Shown piece by piece: positions 25,091-36,884 of a stretch of 64,000 nucleotides of DNA. The stretch is taken from positions 32,392,425 through 32,456,424 of the forward strand of contig CAIIXF020000010.1 in assembly GCA_903813345.2 (NCBI GenBank). Reading direction: 5' to 3'. Positions within the stretch are counted from its first letter, which is position 1. Each line of letters starts with the position of its first letter. The notes under the pieces were generated by a model. The model worked only from the letters and a program-made list of their open reading frames with translations, was not told the DNA's origin and did no database searches. The position numbers were made by a program, and so were the translations under genes. Source of the DNA: Owenia fusiformis. Taxonomy: Eukaryota; Annelida; Polychaeta; Sabellida; Oweniidae.

Positions 25091-25261
25091 CATTTCTGCA
25101 TTCCAAATCGCTTATCGAAAGCATACTGGTTTGCGATGTCGGCGAGATAATTTCTACATGAAAACCAGACACTGGGAGATCGTCATTGTTCTGCACAGCC
25201 CCAGATTCAACATACCGAACACCAGAAGAATTATCACACTTGCATTTTCCGCCGCCTGGAC
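25091..25261 (-). CDS. Exon 33: fibrinogen-like domain, end
   Basis: PGGGKCKCDNSSGVRYVESG then AVQNNDDLPVSGFHVEI is the family's C-C-D tail with LPV. The joined codon restores the Cys after LDDS. The acceptor GTTAAG is weak; the donor GTACAT is phase 1. Confidence 0.85.
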
Positions 25262-25561
25262 CTTAACAAACAAAACTCTGAAGTTAATATTTTACTGTAA
25301 ACCACGAAATCGAAGATTCAGTTTGGTTGATAAATCGAAACAAGAACAATGAAGATAATTCTGTCAATTCACAATAACGTGTAATTTCTGCATGTAGTTT
25401 GATGTTCATTTATTCCAAGAAATTAGAATTAGGGCTACTTATTATGTTTCATGATCTAGCAAAAACGTGAGTCTCAACGTGTATATAATGGGGTTATATT
25501 TTACCAGTGTACAACTACCTTAAACTAATAGAATATCTTTACAATCACAACAAATACTCAC

Positions 25562-25898
25562 AACTATCATCTAATCCACAACCGCAAGTATTATTCTGTG
25601 GCGAGCCATTACCCCAATAGCTCATTTGCCGAGAATCATGGGATATCCACCATACCCTCTGTGTGTCAGAAGTATCCCATATCACAATATCGGAACAATA
25701 GAAAAGCATCTCTTGTTGACATGTTTCCGAATTTTCTACTAACGCTCTTAATTGGTCGATTGTGATGTCATCATAACTAATGACATGGTCAATTACTGTT
25801 TGACTTGAAGTTACGGGAACGGAAAATATATCATTTGTTGGCGTTACTTTTGCAATAGGCGCTGTTCCTCCAACCATTTCCATATTGGTACACATAAC
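25562..25898 (-). CDS. Exon 32: fibrinogen-like domain, core
   Basis: VMCTNMEMVGGTAPI, then LVENSETCQQEMLFYCSD and WWISHDSRQMSYWGNGSPQN with CGCGLDDS. The WW then YWG-P-C-CG pattern is diagnostic of the CASPR-type fibrinogen-like domain. The acceptor is ATATCTTCAG (phase 0) and the donor GTGAGT splits the next Cys codon. Confidence 0.88.
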
Positions 25899-27132
25899 CT
25901 GAAGATATATGATTTGTTTATCTAGACATGATTCGAAAGTGCCCACGAACATATCATTGATATGATAGATTGATATTATATGTTGAGAACATGTGTTGTC
26001 CTAAATTCCTGCTAACGGTGAAGATAAAAAGTACTTTTGACTTGAAATTCACTGTTCACTGCCAGTTGGGATTGTAGTAGTTGAATGGCAACATTACTTA
26101 AAGTTGTACTAAATCCATAATAAATAAATATAATAATAATAATAGCACAAATAGTATTCCTTTTGTTATGTTGACTTCAAAGCTTGTGATATTTCCCCAC
26201 ACAACACACTGTCAACCTCGTTTCTGGCGCTACATCAAAAAGTTGTTGTTGCAAATTACTACGAAGGCTTACTTAAAGAGGAAAACATTAGTTTCACATT
26301 CACAAGCATTCTAATAGCCAAATAAATATTTTAAGTTGATTGAACTTCACAAAATAAATTTTTGAGGAAAGAGCACTGCAATATTATTCATTACATATTC
26401 AACTGTTCAAGGAATTGATTGAAATGCATTTTATGAAACCATATATCGATAACTGAAAATATTAACCCAATAATTATTATATTTTGGCATTACAGCATTA
26501 CATCCGGGTTGAACATTTTTGATCCCCAAACACTGGCAATGTTTGCATTTGTATAACTTACATGCTTTCAATAGTGTTTCAGCTCGACTGATTCTGCACT
26601 CAAGTGCACGTGATATTATACCCTTTTCAAAATTGATGAGAAGAGCCTCAATCATGCAATAATTGGCTCAACATAAGAGTGAATAACTCGATTTTGAAAG
26701 CCAGGGTTTCATTTTTATCTACAAAATCGTATTTCGCGGCAAATTGTTTCAACCACACACGTCATGTCACGTTGCGTATAATGTCTGCTCTGAAAATGAA
26801 ATCCCGATATCATGATAAAATTATTTTTTGGAATTGTTGATGGTTAACTACCGCAAAGTGTGGCTTTCATACGGTATCTACATGTCTACACGAACTTAAC
26901 CTGTAAACATTAAATGTTGAGTACATAGGGGTATATAATAAAACAACTTGTGACATCCACATTTTCGGGAAATTACATGTACAGTAAAAAAACATGTCAG
27001 TGGACGTGATATTCCCGGGAGAACATTTCCCTTGATATCGCAAACTTTGAAATGATACGGATAAGCTGAGATTTAATAGAATTCTATAAAAATTGATGGT
27101 GTAATTAAGATAATACAAATTCGGATGCTCAC

Positions 27133-27230
27133 CCGAAACGGTTCTAAAATACCATCTCCATCTGGGTCTATAACATATATCTGGTCATCAATGTAGCCCT
27201 GAAGATGCCATTCATAACAACTCCGCTTAG
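27133..27230 (-). CDS. Exon 31: fibrinogen-like domain, start
   Basis: KRSCYEWHLQGYIDDQIYVI and DPDGDGILEPFR lead into VMCTNME in the next exon, like the DxDGxGxxxPFxVxC start of the fibrinogen-like region in neurexin-IV/CASPR proteins. Phase 1 in, phase 0 out at GTGAGC. Confidence 0.85.
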
Positions 27231-27415
27231 CTAAAAAATAATTATTAACATATACGCAGATTTTACTCTTTCAAATGCGTTGCCAAAATGATGCCAGTTT
27301 TATGAGGAACGTGATTCGTCACATAATGTATATCAATTTAAATTATCATTTCATTGGAAAATGTTCTTTGGTTATTATTTTCATATATCCGTATTTTCTC
27401 AGAGATTTAACTTAC

Positions 27416-27667
27416 CCTTTACATAGTACACAAGTGGACGTTGGGTTGGGGTTGTTGTTATACATGCAACACTTTTAAGCCAGCATTTCGTCTCTGTGAC
27501 AGAACCATCAATGAACTCAAAAAGGAATCCCAAACATTGAGATTCAATGTTGCATAAGTCAACACACTCGTCAAATGTATGGGGAACTCCACCATTGTAA
27601 CCGGGCATATCGGAGCCGGAGCAATCCTGGCGTTCTTCACTGCGCTTGTAACCAGCTGCCTCATATG
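27416..27667 (-). CDS. Exon 30: PAN/apple-like domain 1
   Basis: DCSGSDMPGYNGGVPHTFDE then CVDLCNIESQCLGFLFEF and KCWLKSVAC have the six Cys and C--C----C-GF pattern of PAN/apple domains. The acceptor is CTGTTTTAG and the donor GTAAGT. Confidence 0.82.
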
Positions 27668-28220
27668 CTAAAACAGAAAAACATTAGGCCTCTTAGACTT
27701 CCACTAACGCGATCATCAGTTCCAATCTCGCGAACTATGTTCTTTCCACCCAAACCACGGTTTTCAAAACGCGAATATCAATTCTTTAGTCGCGAACCAC
27801 AAATACTTTTTTCCCGAACATATTTCTCCACTTGCGAACGGAGTTCCCACTTGCAAACCACAAAGCAATGTGGTTCGGGATGTGGGAATCCTCCATAATT
27901 CATTAATATCCAAATTTAATTCTCTATCTTAAAGACTCTATCTGAATGTGACAAGGGAATGACACTTGCTTTAATAGGCCCTAGTGTTTATCATCTACGT
28001 TTTTATAAATTCATAATGAACACATTATTGAAGCATTTTTATTTTATTTCTTATTATCAAGGCTATTATTTTCAGTGAATACCTGTGACACTTTCACAAA
28101 AAAGATGTGAAAGATACACAGGTATTCACCTCAATAGAATTAGATATTTATATAACATTTGATTTAGTAATTAAGTCCTCGTATGCAAAGTCAATGCAAA
28201 GAATAAAATATTAAACTTAC

Positions 28221-28334
28221 ACGTTTCACATAAACTACCATTCGTGTAAATGGGACAGTCACAAGTAAATTGCGCAAGCAGGTTATTACACGTTCCACCA
28301 TTTTGGCATGGGGAACTGGAACACTCATCAATAT
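28221..28334 (-). CDS. Exon 29: calcium-binding EGF-like domain
   Basis: [18 protein letters not shown] then [16 protein letters not shown]. The DIDEC start is the calcium-binding EGF signature. A phase 1-1 exon with acceptor TTTTTTTCAG and donor GTAAGT. Confidence 0.92.
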
Positions 28335-28594
28335 CTGAAAAAAATAAACTGTCCTTAAGCTCATTAGTTCAAAAATTCGAAATTGCAACTCCGGTGTAAC
28401 ATAGCAAATCCACTATCATGTTCCTTCCCGAAGTATTGGTGTATTCGTTTTGAGGATTTGGGCTAGCTAGGTATTTATACAATTCATGTAGCAACATGGA
28501 GGCGATCTAAATCAGGGACACATAAACTCTTCTACCTATTTTGTATCGATTGAAACATTTTTGTCTTTCTAAACTTCTGATTTGTATCACATTA

Positions 28595-28734
28595 TGCCTG
28601 GGTCACATATGCTCCGATCCATCGGCCGGCGCCCGGCCGATTGAGTGTTTTGTTCAATATTGTATTCAATTTTGAACAAAATACTCAATCGGCCGGGCGC
28701 CGTAGTGATAATCGGAGCCTATGTGACCAAGGCA
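28595..28734. mobile_element. 140 bp hairpin MITE with TTA target duplication
   Basis: Left arm TGCCTGGGTCACATATGCTC ... ATCGGCCGGC, loop about TATTGTATTCAA, right arm complement ending GTGACCAAGGCA. TTA lies on both sides, as for PIF/Harbinger elements. The arms are almost identical, so the insertion looks young. Confidence 0.85.
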
Positions 28735-28977
28735 TTAGTTGTTAAAAAATATGATACATTGTATAATGCAGGCATTTCTGAAAACCTCAGAACACAAAGC
28801 AAAACTGAAGTGTGTTTTAAACAGTATTGCATTTCATAAAGTAATTACATTCTAACATTCAAGCCAAATTCTTATTAGTCTGAGACATATTTGTATACGA
28901 GGTTTCTTAGACGGTGTACGCCATGTATATCCATACAAAATTAAATAAAATATTGGTACCGCATACCAGTATCGTAC

Positions 28978-29144
28978 CTGTTTCGCAGTTGACACCAGTA
29001 TATCCGGGAAAGCATGTACATGCGTAGATAGAAGGGGTCTGGTAGTGTGACGTACAATTACCGTCATTTTGACATGGCTGTGGGTGACAACTACCTACGA
29101 ACTTACAGATGCTGTCAAGGCTGGTGTTTGAATGGCTCACCCAG
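28978..29144 (-). CDS. Exon 28: linker plus EGF-like domain
   Basis: After SWVSHSNTSLDSICKFVG, the sequence GSCHPQPCQNDGNCTSHYQ then YACTCFPGYTGVNCET is a standard EGF. Acceptor CTTCTTTGTAG (phase 2), donor GTACGA (phase 1). Confidence 0.88.
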
Positions 29145-29390
29145 CTACAAAGAAGATATTTTCTGTACTTTTCTATTTCTTCATATGATGGCTATATCAA
29201 AGATTGTCAAAATTTAATTAATTTGAATGTGAAATAGCTACTAGTTATTTGGACAGAACTTGATAGATGATAATTTTGTAAACAACAAGTTCATAGTTCG
29301 ATTACGTGTGCAGGAGAAACAGTGATTTTGGTAAAACTTGATGGCGGAATGACAACTTGTGTACTGCAATTGATATGGAAAAGCCCATAC

Positions 29391-29556
29391 CTGTAATCCT
29401 CTTTACAAATTAAGAAATCTGTTTCATCTTCCATTGCATAATATTGATTACACGTCATATTTGGTGCAGTTGTAATGTCATTATTAAACGGTACAGTGGT
29501 ATTCTCTATTTTTTGAGACACGTCAGCTTGTGCAACGGATGGTAAGTAGTAACAAC
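29391..29556 (-). CDS. Exon 27: Cys-rich segment, possibly WSC-like
   Basis: GCYYLPSVAQADVSQ then TTAPNMTCNQYYAMEDETDF and LICKEDY. The GCY start and MTC placement directly after a kringle recall the kringle-WSC order of Kremen proteins, but the match is weak and I would not insist on it. Entered in phase 1, left in phase 2. Confidence 0.72.
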
Positions 29557-31026
29557 CTAAAATAAAAAGGTTGTGGTCACCATATATTGGTTCAGGTACA
29601 TGAATAATGAATAAGGTGAATTAAAAAAATTAACAGGCTTCTTTAAGATTATTTGACACTTAGGCCTACTGTTCAGCCTTTGTCTCTGAAAATCGAGTGG
29701 AGTCCCAAAATTCTCTTTCTAGAATTAATCACATATTACAGCAGTAAATGGGATATCCCATACATAATGATTTAAGAAGTACTATGAAGACTACGCTGAT
29801 GAATCTCTAATTTAATGGGCATAATTTTTGGAAAAAATATGTTGCGGAGATATTTGACTCTATTGCGAAGTAATATGTCGAGTGAATAACACCGTTAATA
29901 TGACAAAACATTGAGTATAAATTGAGATTTAGCAGAAGTTTTAAAATGAACCATGCAATGACCATATTCACATAGAAAGTGAGTTCCCACTGTGGTAACA
30001 AAATGGAGTAGCTTCGAATGTACGATTTTCTTTTTCCATGATTCCATGATTGACTTCCCACGTTTGTGAATGCAGAGTGCACGAGACTCCTGGGCCATCG
30101 ATTGAATTCAGCACTTATGTTACGTCGAATTTTTGTTGCCCGATTTAAAGCAAAAACATTGACTTTTGCACGTTGTTGATGATGCACCTGTCTTAATAGA
30201 TCTCATATCTTAGAAGGGTATCAGTTAAAAAACATACTAGATGGCCTAACATAATTTGCCATGCACTGTGCCTATTCATTTGGCAATTCAGTTGTAAATT
30301 TTCTCTTGAAAAAATAAACCTTCCAAATTTTTCTTGCCGAAATCGCCTACTCCTCCTCCATCCATTTTGTACGATCACCGGGCGTGACGGTGGGGATTCG
30401 TTAGATCACTCTGGAATGACATGAACTGTTCGTTCGCAAACAATTCGATTTCCTCATACATATGAGTGGTTGTTAAGATTCTGCCTGCAACTCATGAAAT
30501 CATGAGAAAAGAAACATCATTCACGATTTGTTACCGAAACGGATTCGTAACCACTTTGAAAAGTTCCACCACAGTGGGTACATATGTATGAAAAAGAGGT
30601 TTGTCATACGAAGTCCTCGTAACAGAAAGTGATCCCCATTTGATTTGAATCTCCTAGCCTTGTCATCTCAAAAAGTATATTTACAACCGAATACCTTTTT
30701 GTAAAAACAGAGCTTCGTACATAGTAAAACATAAAGGCATGCAATCGTTTCAGTAATGTAAAGTATACATAAAGATTTGATTGCATTGAACATTGTAACA
30801 GTAAGCGCAACTATCAAAGTGACAGAGACTGCCAAGTATTTAGAACACAATAAGAAAGCCAAAATGCAGAATACTAAAGAACAAGAAGACCTAAAAAAGC
30901 TTTGACAGAAAACCAATGCCGATAATTCAAAGGATGGAAATGTTGGAGCTTTGGACATGTCTTCTAAAGCATGAAGTGCTAGCTCTATCTACTTGATAGA
31001 TAAGTATCAAAAATGATTGGAATTAC
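29557..31026. other. Intron 26, no clear element
   Basis: AT-rich. Minus ORFs up to 126 codons here show no domain motif and lack matching splice phases. Confidence 0.5.
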
Positions 31027-31153
31027 CTGAGCAATACTGCACTGCGCATGGAGAAAACACTGGCTTTGGTGGCGAAAGCGAATAATCTAACTGCGTTACA
31101 CAGTTTGGTACACTCAATACATCTCCCGTAATCTGACGACAAAAATTCGATGC
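31027..31153 (-). CDS. Exon 26: kringle-like domain, second half
   Basis: ASNFCRQITGDVLSVPNC then FSPCAVQYCSG gives the kringle NFCR and last three Cys; six Cys total with exon 25. The usual PWC is VPNC here, so this is a divergent kringle. The acceptor is TTTTCCAG (phase 0) and the donor GTAATT (phase 1). Confidence 0.8.
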
Positions 31154-31553
31154 CTGGAAAATTAGGCGATGTTTTATGTCAGATACGAGTATTATTTCTC
31201 TAGAATATTTTAAAACAATATATTTACATGAAAACTTAGTGTATTGGTGTCCCAACATATGATACCATCTTACATTTCACCTGTCAATAATATTTATTAT
31301 GAAATAATAGAACAATCAAAAATAGCTTTACGGAAAGGGGATATTAGACATTGTTTCTTTTCACGTTAGATCATGGTTTTGGGCTATATGGGGTTTGTTT
31401 TTCTTGACTGGTATGCACTTAGAGTTTGCTTTTGCTTACTAAGTTCCATTACAACTTTTAGTTCTTTCCCTTTGGCACTAGTGCTTATATATTTACATAG
31501 ACGTCAGACATGACCATATGAAGACAGTTCTTCTTTAATTTTTTTTATATATA

Positions 31554-32645
31554 CGAGGGGTGATCCAAAAGTCTTGGACGCCACGCTCTAACTTTGCTAT
31601 TTTCTAATATAATTACATGAAACTTTCAGATAATAAAGATCAACATCTTAACAACTTTGTGTATAAGTTTCAACAGAAAATAATATATTTTAGCTACTTT
31701 TCTAAATAGTTTTTAATACCGGGTCGCAGCCACCCGGAACGGTATTTGAATATAGTAAATCACGTCACAACTGTTATAATATGGCAAATACTTTAGGTGC
31801 AGGTGCATAACCTTACACCATTCATGGTATGAGAGAATTTCCGATTTTCAATCTGAGTGTCATCTACCATCATCATTTTCACGTATTAAGACCTACTTTT
31901 CAACATATTTTCCACGAATTTGAACACATTTTTCATACCGCTTTACCAATGAATGAAAGACATTTATGAAACCGCCATTGCTTATGTGATACAAATGCTG
32001 CTGGAGTGCCACTCTAAACCTCATCCAATGAGTAAAAAACATTTTCTTCCAACCCTTCTTTCAACTTCAGAAATGGAAGAAAATCGCACAGAGCCATATC
32101 TAGACTATATCGTGCATATGGTAGCTGCTCAAGGTCAATAAAAGTGAGAATATCTTGTAGTATACTTTGTTCCACTTTGATTTCTTTCATGTTCTCCATT
32201 TCAGCAGCCATCTTGGAGCAAAAATGATACCAGAATGAGGGTTGCTTGTCTGATGTCATTTTCTTAGAATTTGACATATACAGCCATTGTCATATATGCC
32301 ATGATATTCAAAACACAATTAATTGATTGCCTAATAACAAAGGAAGTAAACTAACATGGTTTAACATTCAAAATTCAAAGAAAGATAGTGGTCAAGACTT
32401 GTGAAACAAGTGAAATGGCGGGAACATTTAAGGCTGAAAGTTGTCATGTGCGTATACCGTTCCGGGTGGCAGGGTCCCTACATTAAAAACTATCTAGAAA
32501 ACTACATCAAATATATAATTTCTCCATGAAATTAACACACAAAGTAGTTTGGTTGTTGGTCTTTATTATTGGAAAGTTTAAAGTAATTTTATCAAAAACC
32601 AACAAAATTAGAGCAGGGCGTCCAAGACTTTTGGATCACCCCTCG
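31554..32645 (-). mobile_element. mariner-type element with ~190 bp inverted repeats
   Basis: Ends CGAGGGGTGATCCAAAAGTC and its complement, TA on both sides. The minus strand contains LEQLPYARYSLDMALCDF then LPFLKLKEGLEENVF, and further on KRYEKCVQIRGKYVEK: the C-terminus of a mariner DD34D transposase. The N-terminal part is not visible. In the intron between exons 25 and 26. Confidence 0.88.
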
Positions 32646-32887
32646 TATATGAAGAAAGTTCTATGTATGCTGGGACATTGGACACTTACCACTGAAAAGT
32701 TTCTATATAGTAATGATTACTGTACCAAAATAGCCAATAAAATATATAATAAATAACAATTAAATATTTTATTATGACTCTGCCATTTCCTATTTCATGA
32801 CTTTTATATTTGGAATAGAATAGACATATACACTTGATAAATTGATATTTGTTATCTACTACATATTTGATTCGATTACTTACTTAC

Positions 32888-33054
32888 CTCATTTACTGTT
32901 CGGTCTGGAAATAAACTATGGCTAATATTGTCGAAGGAGGCTAGCAGATCGTCCCATCTATATGTACAAGATTCACCCGTCTGTGTTACATTTAAAGTTC
33001 CTGTGTAGTCAAAACCTGTGCTATTATCTCTACATTCCTTACGGTCTGGAACAT
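32888..33054 (-). CDS. Exon 25: kringle-like domain, first half
   Basis: DRKECRDNSTGFDYTGTLN, then VTQTGESCTYRWDDL and NISHSLFPDRTVNE match kringle C-G-YTGT--T-TGE-C--W and FPD. The exon leaves in phase 0 at GTAAGT. Confidence 0.82.
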
Positions 33055-33376
33055 CTGGAAGGAATAATTAAATTTAAATTCAAAAATGTTAAAATGTACA
33101 AATGTAGTCTTCCTTGGCTTTCAACTCCGGAAATCACGTGTTCGCCTGAAGAAGTTACAGAAACATCTAGTTTTGGATATCTAAACTGTATGGACGTAGC
33201 GTGTATAGAGAATCTGGAATTCTCTCAGGAGAATTTATGAAATAAATCTTATAGTAAGTATTTTGTTGGGAATGTTCTATTGTATTCCTATTTAGGAATA
33301 ACAGATCAATGTCTGGGAATGCTTGCTCATTATCCATGGTTTCTGAGATTAATTCCAACACACAAATGGTACTTAC

Positions 33377-33522
33377 AAGGTATATTTCTTATTGAAGCAG
33401 TTCTCTCACATATATATCCATCCACATTACTTGTACATTGCTCATCGAGCGACCAGAGTGTGGAAGATAAAACGCCACAAGTGTCAGGGTCACTGAGGCT
33501 AGTAAAGTCATCTGGATCCATA
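33377..33522 (-). CDS. Exon 24: C-type lectin domain 1, end
   Basis: MDPDDFTSLSDPDTCGVLSS, then LWSLDEQCTSNVDGYICER, ending on the invariant I-C-E. The acceptor is AATTTTAG (phase 2) and the donor GTAAGT (phase 1). Confidence 0.9.
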
Positions 33523-34114
33523 CTAAAATTAGTTGATTAGAAACCATGAATTTTATTTTGAGGGAAATAATCATTTGAGAAACAAACGCATGTGTTTAAC
33601 TTCAAATACCCTGCTGATTTGCCATTTTTGGCTGTTTTCCACATTAACACAGTTATGTACAGACATGACAGGGGTTAACTTGCATCGCCCGTTTTAAATC
33701 ATTATTAGATTGTCATTTTGATACAGCCGTTTAAGTGAAAAATATTATTGTCGCTCTGGCGTCTGGATATATTTGCCATAACATTTATTTATTTGGGAAA
33801 AAAGTTGTATACAGAAAAATACATGACAAATACTGACACCATAAGGCATATAAACACGTGAGTTAGATAATTATAAAAAATATTTAATTCATAATCACAT
33901 TTAAAATTAGTACCTCATTAACCCCAGTCAAGTTCAATGCAAATTAAATAATGTAAATTACATTTCTATTGGTATTAGGAGTTTACAATTATAAGTGATG
34001 TATAGAAGTGACAAGGCCATTTTAGAATATTTTTGATGATCATTTCTAATACATTTAAGTGGAATTTCCATACTTAAAAAACATGGAATTTCCATACTTA
34101 AAAAACGTCCATAC

Positions 34115-34303
34115 TTGAAAAAATTTCCCATTGATTCGCCATTCGCCCAAACTAATGCACCACTGGCATCAACTTGTAACCCTATCCAGTATTTGTTGTC
34201 TATGTTGTCGGGATTCACAGTTGATGCTTCAGCAACAAATTGGTTTACATCTGCTTCCCTAAGTACAGCTAGATGTCCTCCATATGTGTTTTCGCATTGT
34301 GAT
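34115..34303 (-). CDS. Exon 23: C-type lectin domain 1, core
   Basis: SQCENTYGGHLAVLREADVN then NKYWIGLQVDASGALVWANG, giving the C--GGHLA and WIGL motifs. No EPN or QPD triplet is seen in the following loop, so canonical Ca-dependent sugar binding is doubtful. Phase 2 at both ends. The donor AA|GTATGG is repeated twice more within 45 bp downstream. Confidence 0.9.
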
Positions 34304-34539
34304 CTAAAATTAAAAAAATATTTAGTGATTTTTTGTTTACCACTAGTGACAGTGAGAAATACCTCTCAATTGGTATATCCGACATATATATACAGTCGTA
34401 ATTGACGCAAGTAATTATGTGTTATTTTATGTGCTCACATACGTAGTCATACGAGTTCACATCTGTCATTCTGTACGAGTCGTGAACCACTTAGTCAAAT
34501 ACCCCGAAGTAATTTATGCAAACAAGCAAATCAAGTCTT

Positions 34540-34615
34540 GCCTGAACCGCGGATCGAATCCGGGACCTATTGCGTAAGAGGTACACGCACGACTGCTGAG
34601 CTATAAAGGTGGACT
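34540..34615 (-). mobile_element. tRNA-derived SINE head
   Basis: On the minus strand, TATAGCTCAGCAGTCGTGCG is an A box and GGATTCGATCC a B box, ~40 bp apart. The 3' body after it is not defined. Intron between exons 22 and 23. Confidence 0.6.
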
Positions 34616-35002
34616 CTAAACTCTGGCGAAAGAGGGGAAGATAGAGTTCGAGTGCACGCCAAGGAGAATATGGAGATGACGCGATTACAAAATTCGTCGG
34701 AATTCAAAACAGCCACCACTTTCTTCCCTTCAGAATTTGAATCGCGAGTTTTGGTCTTATTTCCACACAAAAGTCAAAAACACACAAGAAGTGATCAAGC
34801 TATAAGTTCAAATCTTTTTGACTGTTGATTATGACAACATTATGACATTTTCATTGTTGGAAAATATTGAAAGCATCCCTGGGAGCCAATCATCATTGGG
34901 TCCAATCTATGAAGATGGGGACTTTTTTAGAATAAAGTCATTCACCCCTTTGAACAATCCTGGGGACACACCAGTCAATCTGCATTTTTTATAAATACAA
35001 AC

Positions 35003-35111
35003 CTTGCTTCATCAAAAGTCGACGATTCTTCATTAACGAGGAAGCATCTTTCTTCATATTTCTGCCAAGTTTTCCCTTCAGGTGCCGTTCCTTCACTGCA
35101 ATCCAGCGTTT
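35003..35111 (-). CDS. Exon 22: C-type lectin domain 1, start
   Basis: DCSEGTAPEGKTWQKYEERC then FLVNEESSTFDEAR is the CTLD start (C--GW--Y---CF----TF-EA). Left in phase 2 at GTTTGT. Confidence 0.88.
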
Positions 35112-35860
35112 CTATGAGACAATAAATATTAATTTGATAACATAAAGGATTTTAATAACTGCTCAAAGGACTCCATAAACTGAATCATGCAATACAAAAT
35201 ATATAATATGGACAAAGCGTAACCTTGAAAAAAATCACCAAAGAAACTAGCATTGCAATGATGGACTTATAGCATATATTGGACTGGTCAAATCATGACG
35301 TGCTTTTTACATTCACATTCGTAATGTAAGTTGATTTTTTTATCGTTTATGGCATTTCTTCTTTCAACTAATAATACTTTTTTGAATGGGACTTCATGGT
35401 CGTATGGGCTGACATTCAAAACAGTTTCGCTTAAATTCGACAGACCAAAAAACTTGTTATTTTCTATTGCTGTCGAATTACTGCAATCTTTTTTGGTATG
35501 TGTATTATTTATCATCGAAAACTTGCTGAATGAAGTAAATGAAAATGTAGCCTTGATAATTAATCTTATGAATACTTGCAAACATTTGGCGAATATTTTT
35601 TGACTAGATAGTGCACATCATATTTAATGTTTTTGGTGAAAATACTGCATAATTAAAATTTCAGCGGTTTCTAAATAATAAAGGTATCAGAATACTTGCA
35701 TTTCAAAAAGATGAAGGGAAAAATATATAGACGTGGTGAAAAATAATATACGCAACATACAAGAGACATGTTTAAATTCTCTAATGGCACGTCATGAATT
35801 TTTTAGTTGAATAATTCTCTACCTTATTCTGCATTTCACAGAATTTAAGTTTAGTCTTAC

Positions 35861-35996
35861 CGTTAGTACACTGTAGTCCTATATACGGATATTGTTGGTC
35901 GTTTGGAGAACAGTTGTTGCCATAAGACCAACTGCAGTACCTCAGACCTCTTTCTGAACCATCGCATACCATATTAGAAAAACGCTCTATGTAAAC
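35861..35996 (-). CDS. Exon 21: SRCR domain 1, second half
   Basis: VYIERFSNMVCDGSERGLRY then CSWSYGNNC and YIGLQCTN complete the SRCR fold. The acceptor is CTTTAACAG (phase 0) and the donor GTAAGA. A ~0.87 kb fold-back MITE ends about 20 bp upstream of this acceptor in transcript terms. Confidence 0.9.
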
Positions 35997-36016
35997 CTGT
36001 TAAAGGTAGATTTTGA

Positions 36017-36884
36017 CATATGCTCCTCAAAAAAGTCAAGGACCAGTGGTTTTCTTCATAAGTTTACATGTTAACCCGCATTTGTTTGAATGACTATTTT
36101 CTAGGCTTGGAACAAAAGAAAACCCGATATTCTCTATAAAGTCTGCAAAATTCAATGTTATATCTCCATTACAATGGGTCAATATTTGCTGTCAAGTCAA
36201 AATTGATGAATTTTATAAAAAGAAAAAAATAGCAGACCCCATGTAAACCAATAGGAAATGGTTGGGTTGCCATAAGTCATTTGAGGAACGATCCATCCAT
36301 CCGATTGCTTTAAAATTAGAATTTTAAGAGACAATTAAATTTGCTGAATTGTCCACTGGACAAAACTATGATTTAATTTTCCAACAAAAAATAAACGGTT
36401 TCAAATTCAATAATTCTTTTAATGGTCCTCTTACTGAAATAACACACAGGTGGTCAGCAAGGTGGTCAAAATTACTTTAAAGCTCTGTATCGCTAATTTT
36501 AACAATATACGCAAGATATTAACCATGTAAAATGTAAATCCATTCGAATTTCTACTCAGAAAGTATTTAATGTTTTACTGAATATATATTCCAAAATTTG
36601 AGTAGCCCCCAAGCCACCATTCCCCATTTGTTTAACATGGGATCTGCCATTTTTGTTAAATTTCATGAAAGTCATCAATTTTGACATCAAATTTTGACCT
36701 ATTGTAATGGAGATATAACATTGAATTTTGCAGAATAGAGAATAGAATTAAGATACAGATTTATTTACTTTATTCGACTTTTGTTCGACGCTTAGAAAAT
36801 AGTCGTTCAAACAAATATTGGGGTTAACATGTAGACCGACATGAGGAAAACAACTGGTCCTTAACTGTTTTGAGGATAACATGA
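36017..36884. mobile_element. ~0.87 kb fold-back element with ~230 bp arms
   Basis: CTCCTCAAAAAAGTCAAGGA with CCAGTGG on the left mirrors CCTCAAAACAGTTAAGGACC on the right; the arms also share AAAATTCAATGTTATATC and TCCATTACAAT. No coding potential. It ends about 20 bp from the exon 21 acceptor. Confidence 0.8.

Noticed and set aside
29807-30187. 126-codon minus ORF as an extra exon
   Set aside because: Exons 26 and 27 already join in phase without it, and no extracellular domain pattern is present.
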